From Phoronis ovalis (Eukaryota > Phoronida > Phoronidae), in assembly GCA_028565635.1 (NCBI GenBank), contig JAOXYB010016032.1, positions 1 to 19,264 on the forward strand: a stretch of DNA of 19,264 nt, given 5' to 3'. The position numbers were made by a program, and so were the translations under genes. Every line of letters starts with the position of its first letter. Position 1 is the first letter of the stretch. The notes under the pieces are model-generated. The model was not told the origin of the DNA, did not search any database, and worked only from the letters and a program-made list of their open reading frames with translations. Below, in pieces: positions 12,401 to 18,719 of this stretch.

Positions 12401-15400
12401 TTTGGAAAGTTGCAGAACCAGGTAATATTATCTACCAGTCTCTATTCTAGTTGCAGTTGGCATAAATATTTGTTTAAAGTTAAACCAATAAATATACTAA
12501 TAGTTTTTATCTTTGACACTTGGCAGGTGCTGGTGTTTGTCATGCAGCCATACAAAACATGCTTTTGTTCTGAATATATGTCCACTCCACCTATGTCCTA
12601 TAAGTCCATACAATTACATTATGTAGACCTTTATATTATAACCAGCTATTATAATACACCATCCAGGAACTATATAACTCCCTTGGCACTGTGGGAGGCA
12701 ACATTGTTGGATGTTCCTGTTATTCTCTTGCACTGTGGCTCATTGTTGCCTACCACATTGACTTATTCTGAATAGACCATGGTATAATCCATGCCTTGCT
12801 GCATTATTGGTTTTAAAGTCTTTCAAACAATCAAATGTTTTCACTTTCTAGTAAGGCACCTAATGGTCTTGCTGCTCATAAGTATTCATGGAATACAGAT
12901 TATGGTGTTTGATTAAGCCAGAGTATATGGCATGGGAGCTTGCTTTGCTTAGCGGACTATAGATAAAATCTTGCAGGACAGAATGACTGTAGCTGCTTAC
13001 AGATTGGTTGCATCATATTTCTGCATGCTTTTTTTATGTAGGTAGTCGCTCCAGTCTTCTACTTCAGCAGAAGATTCCAGCTAGTTATGTGGAGCTTGGA
13101 GATATTGTTACAAAGATTGCTTCTGAGTTGAAGTCTGAAGGAAAACAACCTGTGTTGACTAAGGGGGAATATGAGTAAGCTTAAAGAGAAGTAAAATCTT
13201 TTGAAAGTAAAGTTTGTTTTTCCAATTCCAGTTATTACTAATGTTTTTCATTAGTTTTGTTATATTGGGCAGAATATTGCAGAATCATTGGTTCTCTTAA
13301 AATTGAAAACAACAAAGTATCTCCAGCTATTGTAAATGTAATTGTAGAATAACTTTTACAATATATACAAAATGATCTAATTCTCTTATTTGTTATTATA
13401 TAGGACAAGAGTTATGATGCATGATCCATGTTTAGATGAGAAATCACCAAGGGCTGAACTTCAACAAGCTACACAGTTTTTACATGAGAATGGTATGTCA
13501 TGATTAATTCACAATATCCCAGATTTTAATTGCATGTTCTCAAATTACATAACCCAACTTTTTTTATCAGATGATAACATTTCAAGCGCCATGTTATTTA
13601 ACATTTTTGGTAGTACAGTTGTATGCTTGATGCTTTCAGGAGTTTTGTTACACTACAGCGATGTTGGATTAAAAGATTTGTACTTCTTGGATCCACAGTG
13701 GCTTTGTGATCTGCTAGCACATGTTGTCACTATCAGAGAGATTAATAGCGTGCAGAAGAATGGTGAGCATAGTTATCTGATTTGTGGAGACAGATACAAA
13801 AATACATAAATTAAATGAATGTGTGGTGTCACAAAGGTGTAAAGAAAGACGATAGACCTTGGCATGCCGCCCAAGTATTTTTGAAGTTTTATCACATTTT
13901 CTTACTCTCATGTACATTTGCGATTGTCTTACTTGGCATCTATTTTTTTATCTGTACATAAATTGTCTCAGCAAGCACAACATTAATTCAAACGTGATGC
14001 ACCAAGTTTATTTTATTAGTAACAAACAAATATGACTTTACAATTCAGGTATTGATATTTTAAAAGAATATTCAGTAACGAAATTATGGTATTCTAAACT
14101 CTGTCGTCACCCGTAGTTAGCCAACTAACTAAGCCTGGTTGTTGGAAATTTTATAAATGCAATTTTGTAGTGCATCTGCCTAATCATGATTTAATATTTT
14201 ATATAATCTATCTACAATTCCGATATCGGCCTTCGCCATCTGCTCCCTAAGACATTTTTGTTTGAGGGTGTATTATGCGAAAGATGGTGGCTTACTGCCC
14301 TGAGACTGTTTCTGTTTGTTATGAACCTATAATTGGTTGCTGGATTACCACATTTCATATCTTTCTGACCATTTATTATTGATAATCTTGTTGAAGCAGT
14401 CCCAAAAGTAGGTCAGTGTCTAACCATTGTCTAACTCTAATGCGCATACTCAGAGACAGAACTCTATGCTGTGTGTATTCAGTAAAATACCTATACTTGT
14501 AAACTTTCCAATTACTATAACCTGGTTATTATTTAATGACAGTCAGTGATTTTCAATTCAGTCAATGTATTTTATACTTTTGGTTGTTCAATATTAACAG
14601 GTTCCAGCTAGTGTCATATAATGTGCTGTATTGTAGGAAACATGAGGATTGAACATCTTAGCTTGTTGTTAGGGGGTAAAGATAAAAATCCAAGCTTTGC
14701 TGGTGATAAAGTGAAAACATATATCATAAGCTTGCTCCATAAATTTGAACTGGCTCTGTCATGGGATTCTGAAAACTTGCTGATTCCTAGTTTGCTTCCT
14801 ACAGAGAAGGAATTAGGATTGACTACAGGAAGGGTTAAGGTAAGTAACTTTTGTTGTAAAATGAAAATTATTGACATGGTTTCCACTTCAATAAGTTAGA
14901 AGAATTTAATGTTTTGATTACAAAATTCCGTCACAGAAGTGTCTGTTTGGCAAATTATTATAATATTGTTCAAAAATCAGGCAAATGTTTTTTCCTGTAA
15001 CACCTTTTTGAGATACAATTAGTACCACTGGAAAGTTTGATTGAAACCCCCTCGGACCCAGCCAACTAGTTAAGAACAATACCTTCTTTTTTTTAAATCT
15101 AACTGCTCAGCAGAGCTGCTTCTGAGTTATGTTATGTGCAATACAGTTGTTGCATTATTTATTATATTATAGATTCTCATGGCAGGTAGCAAAAATGTTT
15201 GTCAACCATACAAGTTGTCAGAGTCCGCATTTTACTGCCAGATAAATGAAGAATCAGGCAGGAAAAAGTTGCATCCAAAGGAGAACTTGAAACAGATGCT
15301 GTCAGGTCCAAACCCTCCAAAGCAAAAGACACTTCTGACAAATGATAATGATTTGCCAGTCACCGTACAACCTCACTTAGAATTTTGTGAAGACAAGAGA

Positions 15401-18400
15401 CGGTCCTTTTATAGGCTGTATGTTATTACCTATTTCCCTAGTGGATTTTGGTCACGACTAATTACACGACTTCTTGGAGATAAGACTGTAATTAGTATTG
15501 TAAAAAAGCTGTATAACTTCAGCCCGCAACTTAAAGATAAAGCTTCTGATTTGGATAGTTGGTTAGAAAAAGAAATTTCCTTAGAAACCCAGTGGCTTTG
15601 TTGGCAAACAGGGCTGGTGCTAAAATTTCATGGTCATGTGATTTTGCAGGTGAATAATTCCAAATAATAATAATAATAATACAAGTAGAGGTTAGCTTCA
15701 GTACCGAACACATGTACATACATGCAAGCGGTTGGTTGTTTTATGAATGGTGGTGTATCATTAATGTATTTTAGTAGTTTTAGTGACAGTGAGATTTGAA
15801 ACTGTTTCAAGTATTTATAAACTAATTTAGTGCAAAGCAAAAAATGTTGTGCAGTAATTTATGGAGCATGTTGGCTACTAGTCCTGGTCTGTTCAGCAAA
15901 ATTAATCTACTATTATAACTGATCAATTCGCATCATTTTGATCATTTCAAAATATATGATTTTTAAGGCGTTCTTCACTACATATAGTCGTATAATGGTG
16001 TGTTTGCATTGCATTTTATATTGATTTTCATTTACGTAAACTATGTGTACTTTGATTATTTTCAGGTAAAGGAGATAATGGATGATTCTCCAGACAGTGA
16101 TACATGCATCTATCGTCACTGTAACATGTTGAATATTTTTCAACCAGTAGGTGATGAAGGAGAATCCCAAAACAATGGATGGCAGTCTGAAGATATCCTT
16201 AAAAAATCCTTGTTAGAAATTAAAATACCAAACTCTACTTTGCAACTCACACAACCAGTACCAGATTGCTCTAGGACAAAAAGTACTAGCTTTTTTACCA
16301 TTAGGAGTAAAAACAGCCCCGCCGAACAGTTGCAAGATCACTTGATTGATGGAGAGGTAGAAGCTAATGAAGAAGCCAAAAAGGATCTGGAAACCTTGGA
16401 AACAGAAAGAGATAAGTTGTTGCAGAAAGCAGACATAGCCAGAAAAAATCTTGACCATGCTATTAAGTTAGTGCAGGATGCTGACAGAAAGCTAGAAACT
16501 GCTGGTAGTGAATCTGGAAATTTTAAAGAAGCTTTATCTGAGGCCAAAAAAGAAAAAGAAAAAGCCATAAGTAATAGAAAAAAGTCAGAAATAAATGTGC
16601 TTGAATTAGAAGTACTGCTAAATGAATTAGATAGCAAGATTGGTGATGCTCAAGAAAAGATCAGACCTTTAAAAATAGCCACTGAAACAAGAATTGAAGG
16701 TTATTCTTGCTTTAAGATTGAAGCCAATCTTCATGCTGCAGCCAGCTTACTTACAAAAGTTGTTGGTCACATTGACACGCTGCTGGAAGACTGGTATCCT
16801 GATATTGGCATTCCGCTTGTTCGTACCACAACGGGAGAGCTTCTTATTACACGTTTAGCACCTTGTACACAATGTATGATAGAATGTGAAGACTGGTTGG
16901 TGAAACAATATAACAATGAAGACTGGAGTGTGGTTGATATTGATGAAACCGAAGAAGCATTGGTTTCTAAGGCAATTCATGTGGAATCAGAAAACAAAAC
17001 CAGACCAAGGAGTTCATCTCCTAATGGGTATATTTAACCTCTACCAGAAAGCTTTTAGGTTAAGGTCAAGGCCATATTTGCCATCAGCTATCAAATTCAA
17101 ATAAAAATTGAGACAACATTGTGTTTTATGATGTGATTTATATATTTTGGTAAGATAATTGTGTGTTAAATAGAGAGGGTCTCAAGGTAAACTAGCGGGG
17201 AATTTGCAAGTATCTATTTTTTCAGGAAAATTTATTTACACGAGTAAAAAAGAAAATTTTATAATGTTTTGTTTTGTCGTTGTTATATATTTACTTTTAC
17301 TTACTTTATTCTCTTCATCCCTAAGTAGGATATACATGTGAGGCCACAACAAGCTTTATCCACTTGTGCTTGAAATTGTAAAAGTTGATGTACTTGATTT
17401 TTTCTTATTGTAGCAACCCTGTATCCTCTTCACCCACTTTACACTGCTTCATGGTAGAGATTTGTATGTTGTACTCATTTAGACAAAAAAAATTGTCGTG
17501 TAATACACATGGAGAGAAAATGGGCATTGCATACGTGGCACCTGATATCGTAAGTGAAAAATTCATGTACATAAAGTGACATGTATTTAACTTAGAATTG
17601 AACCATTCTTACTAAAGCTCATTAAACTGGAGGTACAAATCGAAAATTTAACAATTAAAGGTATTACTGGAATTTGCTGGGAAGTACTCGGCTATGCAAT
17701 AGTATGTTATCCATTCAGCATACAGCTCACTTAATGCTCATTAGACATTTATTTATTATTAGAAGAAATGACAAGTTATCACCTGCCAGTGAATTTTTAA
17801 ATGAAACAGTGAAAAATGTTTTTGTTTTTAAAAAGACGAAATCTTATGAAGTACCTAATAATCTAATATATTTGTGATTCTATTTGCACAGTTTGTACGT
17901 TTTGTTGACTCAGGTGTTTCCTCATGCTAAACTTTGAAATTTCATCTCTTTTGAGCAAATTTCAGAAATCTGCTCATATAGTGATAAATTTATTTTATTG
18001 TATAATAGCATTACTTCAAAATTACTAAGTAAAAAAGAAAAACACAATCTTTTTATAACAAGGTGAAAAATATGTTTCTTTTAAAAGCATAGTAAAAATG
18101 TGAATAGTATGAAACAAACGTAACAGATCTGAAAAGTAAAAACATGTTTTATATTTTAAAGCACTTAAATTACAGTAATGCTTTGTTTGCTCACATTAAA
18201 CAATTTAACTAATCTATGTAATAGTAAAATCAGTCTCGGCTGTGAATTATGTATTTTAAAGCCTGATCTTCATGATATAATTGAAAAATGTGAGAGTATA
18301 CATAAACAAAATTTGCCTCTCAGGCCAACAGTATATGGGGTATACTTCACTGTAGTCAATATTTTCTATATTTTATTGTCTGATATTTTGTTCACTGTAA

Positions 18401-18719
18401 ATGGACATCATTAAATAAGTTACTAATTCTTTACATTATTGGCTTTAAATGGCAAAATTGTGATGAGTTGATCATACACATTGAGATATAATGTTAAAGG
18501 TAGAAATATTTTAGGTTTTGATGGATAAAATAATTTTCTTGTGATTTTTCTGTAGTGATGAATTAATTTAATTGCTCATAGGTATTTTATGACTTGAATG
18601 ATGACTGTGATAACTACATTGTATCAACAGAAAGATTTGAAAGAGAACGACTACTTGGACACGGTGCTTTTGGATTTGTGTTTGCTGGTTCAGTTGCGAG
18701 CAAAACTTCAGATGGAACA
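426..18719 (+). CDS. LRRK: LRRK-family ROCO protein kinase (ANK-LRR-ROC-COR-kinase), partial at both ends, 21 exons seen
   Basis: Multidomain intracellular protein that pairs a Ras-like GTPase (ROC) and its COR dimerisation module with a TKL-class Ser/Thr kinase; in known LRRK proteins the GTPase/COR part controls the kinase. Seen here: about six ankyrin repeats, a block of LRRs, a P-loop (GVQKIGKTT), a switch-II motif (WDFGGQKE), a THLD guanine-specificity motif, COR motifs (LDPQWL, GFWSRLITRLL) and a kinase glycine loop (GHGAFGFV). All 21 exons join in consistent phase over 1921 codons, which strongly supports the model. Domain order and several stretches resemble LRRK1 (RAPNAPV before THLDL; an LRR lead-in with W and K at LRRK1-like places). 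About 1875 residues precede the kinase even without the missing N-terminus, more than I recall for human LRRK1. The start codon, the rest of the kinase and any WD40-like tail lie outside. LRRK1 versus a lineage-specific LRRK paralogue is not settled. Confidence 0.95.
467..1772. other. Intron 1
   Basis: AT-rich intron of 1306 bases with a GTAAGT donor and a pyrimidine-rich acceptor (gttatactttag). No long open frame, RNA gene or clear repeat was seen. Confidence 0.8.
1773..1938 (+). CDS. LRRK: LRRK exon 2: ankyrin repeat
   Basis: Reads TPLSAAALDGKVECVGLLL, then EYGADPKLTDASGYTAIQLA, which is a textbook ankyrin repeat (TPL..AA...G....V.LLL..GAD) with the start of the next. Phase 0 in, phase 1 out. 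Donor is CTAG/GTACAT. Confidence 0.93.
1939..2375. other. Intron 2
   Basis: Intron of 437 bases with acceptor tttttttgcag. It contains the 18-bp triplicate and hairpin at 2128-2192, and no coding signal. Confidence 0.85.
2128..2192. repeat. 18-bp tandem triplicate overlapping a perfect 10-bp hairpin
   Basis: Three 18-base units start at 2128, 2146 and 2164, each opening TTCnTGTCC. Units 1 and 2 end in CTAA or CCAA. The arm TTCGCCAATT (2156-2165) is the exact reverse complement of AATTGGCGAA (2183-2192), with a 17-base loop. It may be the remnant of a small mobile element. Confidence 0.7.
2376..2411 (+). CDS. LRRK: LRRK exon 3: 36-base microexon
   Basis: Acceptor ttttttgcag and donor AAG/GTATGA. 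Phase 1 in and phase 1 out, so it adds exactly 12 residues (split Ala, KRDHYLQKKAE) that link the ankyrin repeat of exon 2 to exon 4. The exon could be skipped without changing frame. It is short, but the phase and both splice sites fit. Confidence 0.75.
2509..2668. repeat. 52-bp minisatellite, three units
   Basis: Units start ATTTTAACT(A/G)GGATATTG at 2509, 2561 and 2613, spaced exactly 52 bases, with a shared core GTCTGCAAAAGG. A fourth start, ATTTTAG at 2669, is cut short and provides the acceptor AG of exon 4. Confidence 0.9.
2676..2805 (+). CDS. LRRK: LRRK exon 4: ankyrin linker and start of next repeat
   Basis: Reads DLLNICSGAVDDVDGCRQII...NHETPLY. The first part is an irregular helical linker; the end (HETPLY, completed by RACRHNHIGIVQLL in exon 5) opens a clear ankyrin repeat. 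Phase 1 in, phase 2 out; donor TACAG/GTAAAT. Confidence 0.9.
2806..3692. other. Intron 4
   Basis: Intron of 887 bases, acceptor tatttcttccag. Apart from a thrice-repeated GCATTTAGG motif (3124, 3274, 3326) and a GGGCTTTT..AAAAGCCC hairpin (3334-3351), I see nothing in it. Confidence 0.85.
3693..3825 (+). CDS. LRRK: LRRK exon 5: ankyrin repeats
   Basis: Reads RACRHNHIGIVQLLMEHGA, then KSPLYVACLYNYLEIVKLLLG: one ankyrin repeat and the first helices of the next. Two overlapping donors exist: GTGTAA at 3824 and the consensus GTAAGT at 3826. Only the second leaves in phase 0, which matches the open frame of exon 6 (the first would create a stop at once), so I end the exon at 3825. Confidence 0.92.
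3826..4500. other. Intron 5
   Basis: Intron of 675 bases, donor GTAAGT, acceptor ccattttttaaag. It contains a stretch from 4260 that is open in one frame to 4419 after a good acceptor (aatttccag), but the domain reads across without it. Confidence 0.8.
4501..4804 (+). CDS. LRRK: LRRK exon 6: ankyrin repeats
   Basis: Reads KFPELCNVCMEEANGCQLP, then VHAAASQGYLKILELLLSYD, a loop of charged and aromatic residues, and TPIYFACLSDNEECVQFLLE. Two ankyrin repeats are present, separated by an extended loop (about residues 204-226 of the visible protein). Phase 0 in, phase 1 out, consensus donor AATG/GTAAGT. Confidence 0.93.
4805..5170. other. Intron 6
   Basis: Intron of 366 bases with consensus donor GTAAGT and acceptor tgtacattttag. 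No other feature seen. Confidence 0.88.
5171..6710 (+). CDS. LRRK: LRRK exon 7: last ankyrin repeats and first LRR block (large exon)
   Basis: A 1540-base exon, by far the longest here. An acidic start (NVVENTEADEEGNV) leads into two ankyrin repeats (TPLLAAARVKLRNIVKLLVR; TALIEACEHGYIPIVEMLLQ). After a linker come the LRRs: LTNIDVSNNQLSRLPSVI, LKVINLSRNKLTSLP, LDSINVSHNRLEVIP, ARIINLSHNKIQELP, then an acidic insert of about 80 residues (about 6178-6400), then LKDLLTEHNQIKAVP and LQKLNLENNEISEV. The end (about 6580-6710) is Ser-rich and probably unstructured. The INWHKMNLSEIKHKW lead-in before the LRRs sits where LRRK1 has a comparable segment. Phase 1 in, phase 2 out, donor GGAAG/GTGAGC. Upstream and downstream ATGs are internal and not starts. 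Confidence 0.96.
6711..7523. other. Intron 7
   Basis: Intron of 813 bases, acceptor cttttttccacag. Very AT-rich with poly-A and poly-T runs. A 60-codon frame at 7081-7263 is hydrophobic but lacks usable splice sites or family signal. Confidence 0.85.
7524..7713 (+). CDS. LRRK: LRRK exon 8: Ser-rich linker and LRR
   Basis: Begins with a Ser-rich basic stretch (SASVSVGSAPRASSMNQ) that continues the end of exon 7, then DLHKLKTLCLAHNKITELEF, an LRR. The R-A-S-S context resembles basophilic kinase sites; that is inference. Phase 2 in, phase 0 out, donor CGCAA/GTAAAT. Confidence 0.88.
7714..8014. other. Intron 8
   Basis: AT-rich intron of 301 bases, acceptor tttttctgatacag. Nothing else seen. Confidence 0.85.
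8015..8188 (+). CDS. LRRK: LRRK exon 9: LRRs
   Basis: Reads LTYLDVSYNELQEVPPDLGG, then LSCLGQLYLSGNLKITK: two leucine-rich repeats with the LxxLxLSxN core. Exactly 58 codons, phase 0 on both sides, donor CCAAG/GTAATA. Confidence 0.94.
8434..8576 (+). CDS. LRRK: LRRK exon 10: last LRR and link to ROC
   Basis: Reads LPPELGRLTKLWTLKVDDCP, then an LRR cap and helix (GPLKTMFDQGKRISDIIGFLKSILK cut into ISDIIGFLKSILK at the end). In LRRK proteins a Pro-containing LRR cap followed by an amphipathic helix leads straight into ROC, as here. Phase 0 in, phase 2 out. Acceptor tttctcctag, donor AAAAAG/GTAGGC. Confidence 0.93.
8826..10885. mobile_element. Non-autonomous repeat element with inverted ends, about 2.06 kb
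   Basis: The left end ATGCCCATCACTATG (8826-8840) and the right end CACAGTGATGGGCAT (10871-10885) are inverted repeats matching at 14 of 15 positions. The left end also folds on itself (8826-8839 with 8842-8856). The interior has no meaningful ORF and is made of degenerate tandem units. The left 130 bases recur at 19135-19264, so this is a dispersed family. I see no convincing target-site duplication: tttt precedes both left ends but does not follow the right end. The superfamily is unknown. Confidence 0.72.
8924..10850. repeat. Degenerate tandem repeat, about 310-bp units with about 150-bp short units
   Basis: The landmark GCTTCAG followed by a variant of tttttatccgatcagtttc recurs near 8924, 9176, 9505, 9656, 9970, 10273, 10610 and 10754. 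TGGCCATGTTTGTT-like copies lie near 9275, 9617, 9764, 10070, 10380 and 10715. TGACCTTGAGAAG-like copies lie near 9094, 9425, 9899, 10195 and 10518. Most spacings are about 300-340 bases; two are about 145-150 bases and lack the middle part of the unit. Confidence 0.85.
10888..10903. repeat. Short perfect hairpin beside the right end of the element
   Basis: GTCTGC-AAAA-GCAGAC forms a 6-bp stem with a 4-base loop, starting three bases after the right inverted end. It may be part of the element's true terminus or chance. Confidence 0.6.
10989..11100 (+). CDS. LRRK: LRRK exon 11: ROC GTPase P-loop
   Basis: Reads FHKMKLMFVGVQKIGKTTLL, then TQLRKHTK. GVQKIGKTT is the Walker A / G1 motif (GxxxxGKT) that binds the nucleotide phosphates, preceded by the expected hydrophobic beta-1 strand. 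Phase 2 in, phase 0 out. Acceptor ctgattttag, donor GCTATG/GTAAAG. Confidence 0.96.
11323..11589 (+). CDS. LRRK: LRRK exon 12: ROC switch regions
   Basis: Contains STVGVDIGEL (switch I region, conserved Thr-Val-Gly) and VTFTTWDFGGQKEYYATHQY (beta-3 and switch II), then the hydrophobic strand ALYLLLWKVTD and helix to WLINIQ. DxGGQ keeps Gln at the Ras Q61-like place, where human LRRK2 has Arg. Exactly 89 codons, phase 0 on both sides. The donor CAG/GTCAAA is off consensus at +3, but the join to exon 13 reproduces the family sequence exactly, so the site is trusted. Confidence 0.95.
11590..12153. other. Intron 12
   Basis: Intron of 564 bases inside the ROC domain, weak donor GTCAAA, acceptor catcttattgtag. 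No other signal seen. Confidence 0.87.
12154..12421 (+). CDS. LRRK: LRRK exon 13: ROC C-terminal half with THLD motif
   Basis: Starts MRAPNAPVIIVGTHLDLIKG. THLD is the guanine-specificity motif of LRRK proteins (in place of NKxD). The Arg just before APNAP aligns with human LRRK2 R1441, a Parkinson-disease site. The initial ATG is an internal Met. Later EVSCKGGAFGSGRNIAELNN supplies the G5-like strand and loop. Phase 0 in, phase 1 out, donor CCAG/GTAATA. Confidence 0.96.
12422..13041. other. Intron 13
   Basis: Intron of 620 bases, acceptor cttttttttatgtag. A 126-codon open frame (12395-12775) starts in exon 13 out of frame and runs through the intron; it has no recognisable domain and is taken as chance. 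Confidence 0.87.
13042..13174 (+). CDS. LRRK: LRRK exon 14: ROC-COR link, start of COR-A
   Basis: Reads SRSSLLQQKIPASYVELGDI, then VTKIASELKSEGKQPVLTK. The pattern Q.KIP.SY..L...I is the standard start of COR after ROC. Phase 1 in, phase 2 out, donor ATATGA/GTAAGC. Confidence 0.94.
13404..13492 (+). CDS. LRRK: LRRK exon 15: COR-A
   Basis: Short exon reading ETRVMMHDPCLDEKSPRAEL, then QQATQFLHENG. The end, FLHENG, leads to GVLLHY in exon 16, giving the COR motif FLH..GvLLH. Phase 2 in, phase 1 out; acceptor ttattatatag, donor AATG/GTATGT. Confidence 0.94.
13640..13762 (+). CDS. LRRK: LRRK exon 16: COR-A core motif
   Basis: Reads GVLLHYSDVGLKDLYFLDPQ, then WLCDLLAHVVTIREIN. LDPQWL is a hallmark of COR domains. 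Phase 1 on both sides, acceptor gatgctttcag, donor AATG/GTGAGC. Confidence 0.96.
13763..14636. other. Intron 16
   Basis: Intron of 874 bases, donor GTGAGC, acceptor gtgctgtattgtag. It holds a small perfect hairpin TAGTTAG-CCAA-CTAACTA at 14114-14131 and nothing else that I recognise. Confidence 0.85.
14637..14839 (+). CDS. LRRK: LRRK exon 17: COR-A helices
   Basis: Reads GNMRIEHLSLLLGG, KTYIISLLHKFELALSWDSE, then NLLIPSLLPTEKE. The pattern of a helix ending LL.KFELA followed by ...LLIPSLLP is standard for COR. Phase 1 in, phase 0 out, consensus donor TTAAG/GTAAGT. Confidence 0.95.
14840..15172. other. Intron 17
   Basis: Intron of 333 bases, donor GTAAGT, acceptor ttatattatag. Nothing further seen. 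Confidence 0.87.
15173..15649 (+). CDS. LRRK: LRRK exon 18: COR linker and start of COR-B
   Basis: First part is polar and basic (KENLKQMLSGPNPPKQKT), then RRSFYRLYVITYFPSGFWSR followed by LITRLLGD. FPsGFWsRLitRLL is the best-known LRRK COR motif, at the start of COR-B. The end (LETQWLCWQTGLVLKFHGHV) matches the W..W..G beta region of LRRK2. Exactly 159 codons, phase 0 on both sides, donor TTGCAG/GTGAAT. Confidence 0.96.
15650..16065. other. Intron 18
   Basis: Intron of 416 bases with a short (ATA/TAA)n run at about 15664-15681 and acceptor gattattttcag. Nothing else seen. Confidence 0.87.
16066..17027 (+). CDS. LRRK: LRRK exon 19: COR-B with a coiled-coil insertion
   Basis: A 962-base exon. 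About 86 residues of polar, low-similarity sequence come first, then a proline-free charged helix of about 120 residues (16324-16686: EANEEAKKDLETLETERDK, then KKEKEKAISNRKKSEINVLE and similar). COR-B then resumes: GYSCFKIEANLHAAASLLTK followed by VVGHIDTLLEDWYPDIGIP, which closely matches the human LRRK2 strand and helix ending in VDHIDSLMEEWFPGL. In LRRK2 the gap between the same flanks is only about 20 residues; here it is about 210. The exon ends in a Ser/Pro stretch (RPRSSSPN). Phase 0 in, phase 2 out, donor AATGG/GTATAT. Confidence 0.94.
17028..17413. other. Intron 19
   Basis: Intron of 386 bases, acceptor ttttttcttattgtag. Nothing else seen. The in-frame stop soon after 17028 is intronic and not the end of the protein. 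Confidence 0.87.
17414..17549 (+). CDS. LRRK: LRRK exon 20: pre-kinase segment
   Basis: Reads NPVSSSPTLHCFMVEICMLY, then LSCNTHGEKMGIAYVAPDI. The end IAYVAPDI runs into VFYDLND in exon 21, matching the IAPDLILADLP region just before the LRRK2 kinase. The C..HG spacing recalls LRRK1. Phase 2 in, phase 0 out, consensus donor GATATC/GTAAGT. Confidence 0.9.
17550..18581. other. Intron 20
   Basis: Intron of 1032 bases, donor GTAAGT, acceptor aattgctcatag. Two open frames (17674-17877 and 18178-18414) lie in it, neither with recognisable homology. Exons 20 and 21 join into continuous family sequence, so no exon appears to be missing. Confidence 0.82.
18582..18719 (+). CDS. LRRK: LRRK exon 21: start of the kinase domain
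   Basis: Reads VFYDLNDDCDNYIVSTERFE, then RERLLGHGAFGFVFAGSV. GHGAFGFV is the glycine-rich ATP loop (GxGxFGxV) of a TKL-type kinase. The catalytic Lys, HRD and DFG/DYG motifs are beyond the window, so kinase activity cannot be judged. Exactly 46 codons, phase 0 on both sides, donor GGAACA/GTAAGC. Confidence 0.95.

Noticed and set aside
12395-12775. 126-codon frame overlapping exon 13 and intron 13
   Set aside because: It is out of frame with the GTPase, crosses a good donor site and shows no domain.
14114-14131. Hairpin TAGTTAG-CCAA-CTAACTA as a regulatory RNA
   Set aside because: Only a 7-bp stem in an intron; a similar ccaactagtta occurs near 15061 by chance or as a low-complexity echo. 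No support for function.
16916-17104. 62-codon frame overlapping the end of exon 19
   Set aside because: It overlaps the COR-B frame, which has clear family similarity, and shifts into intron 19.
17036-17104. TAA at 17035-17037 as the end of the protein, with AATAAA at 17099 as poly-A signal
   Set aside because: The frame is rejoined through a donor at 17028 to exon 20 and then to the kinase glycine loop; the AATAAA is likely chance, although an early-ending short transcript cannot be excluded without RNA data.
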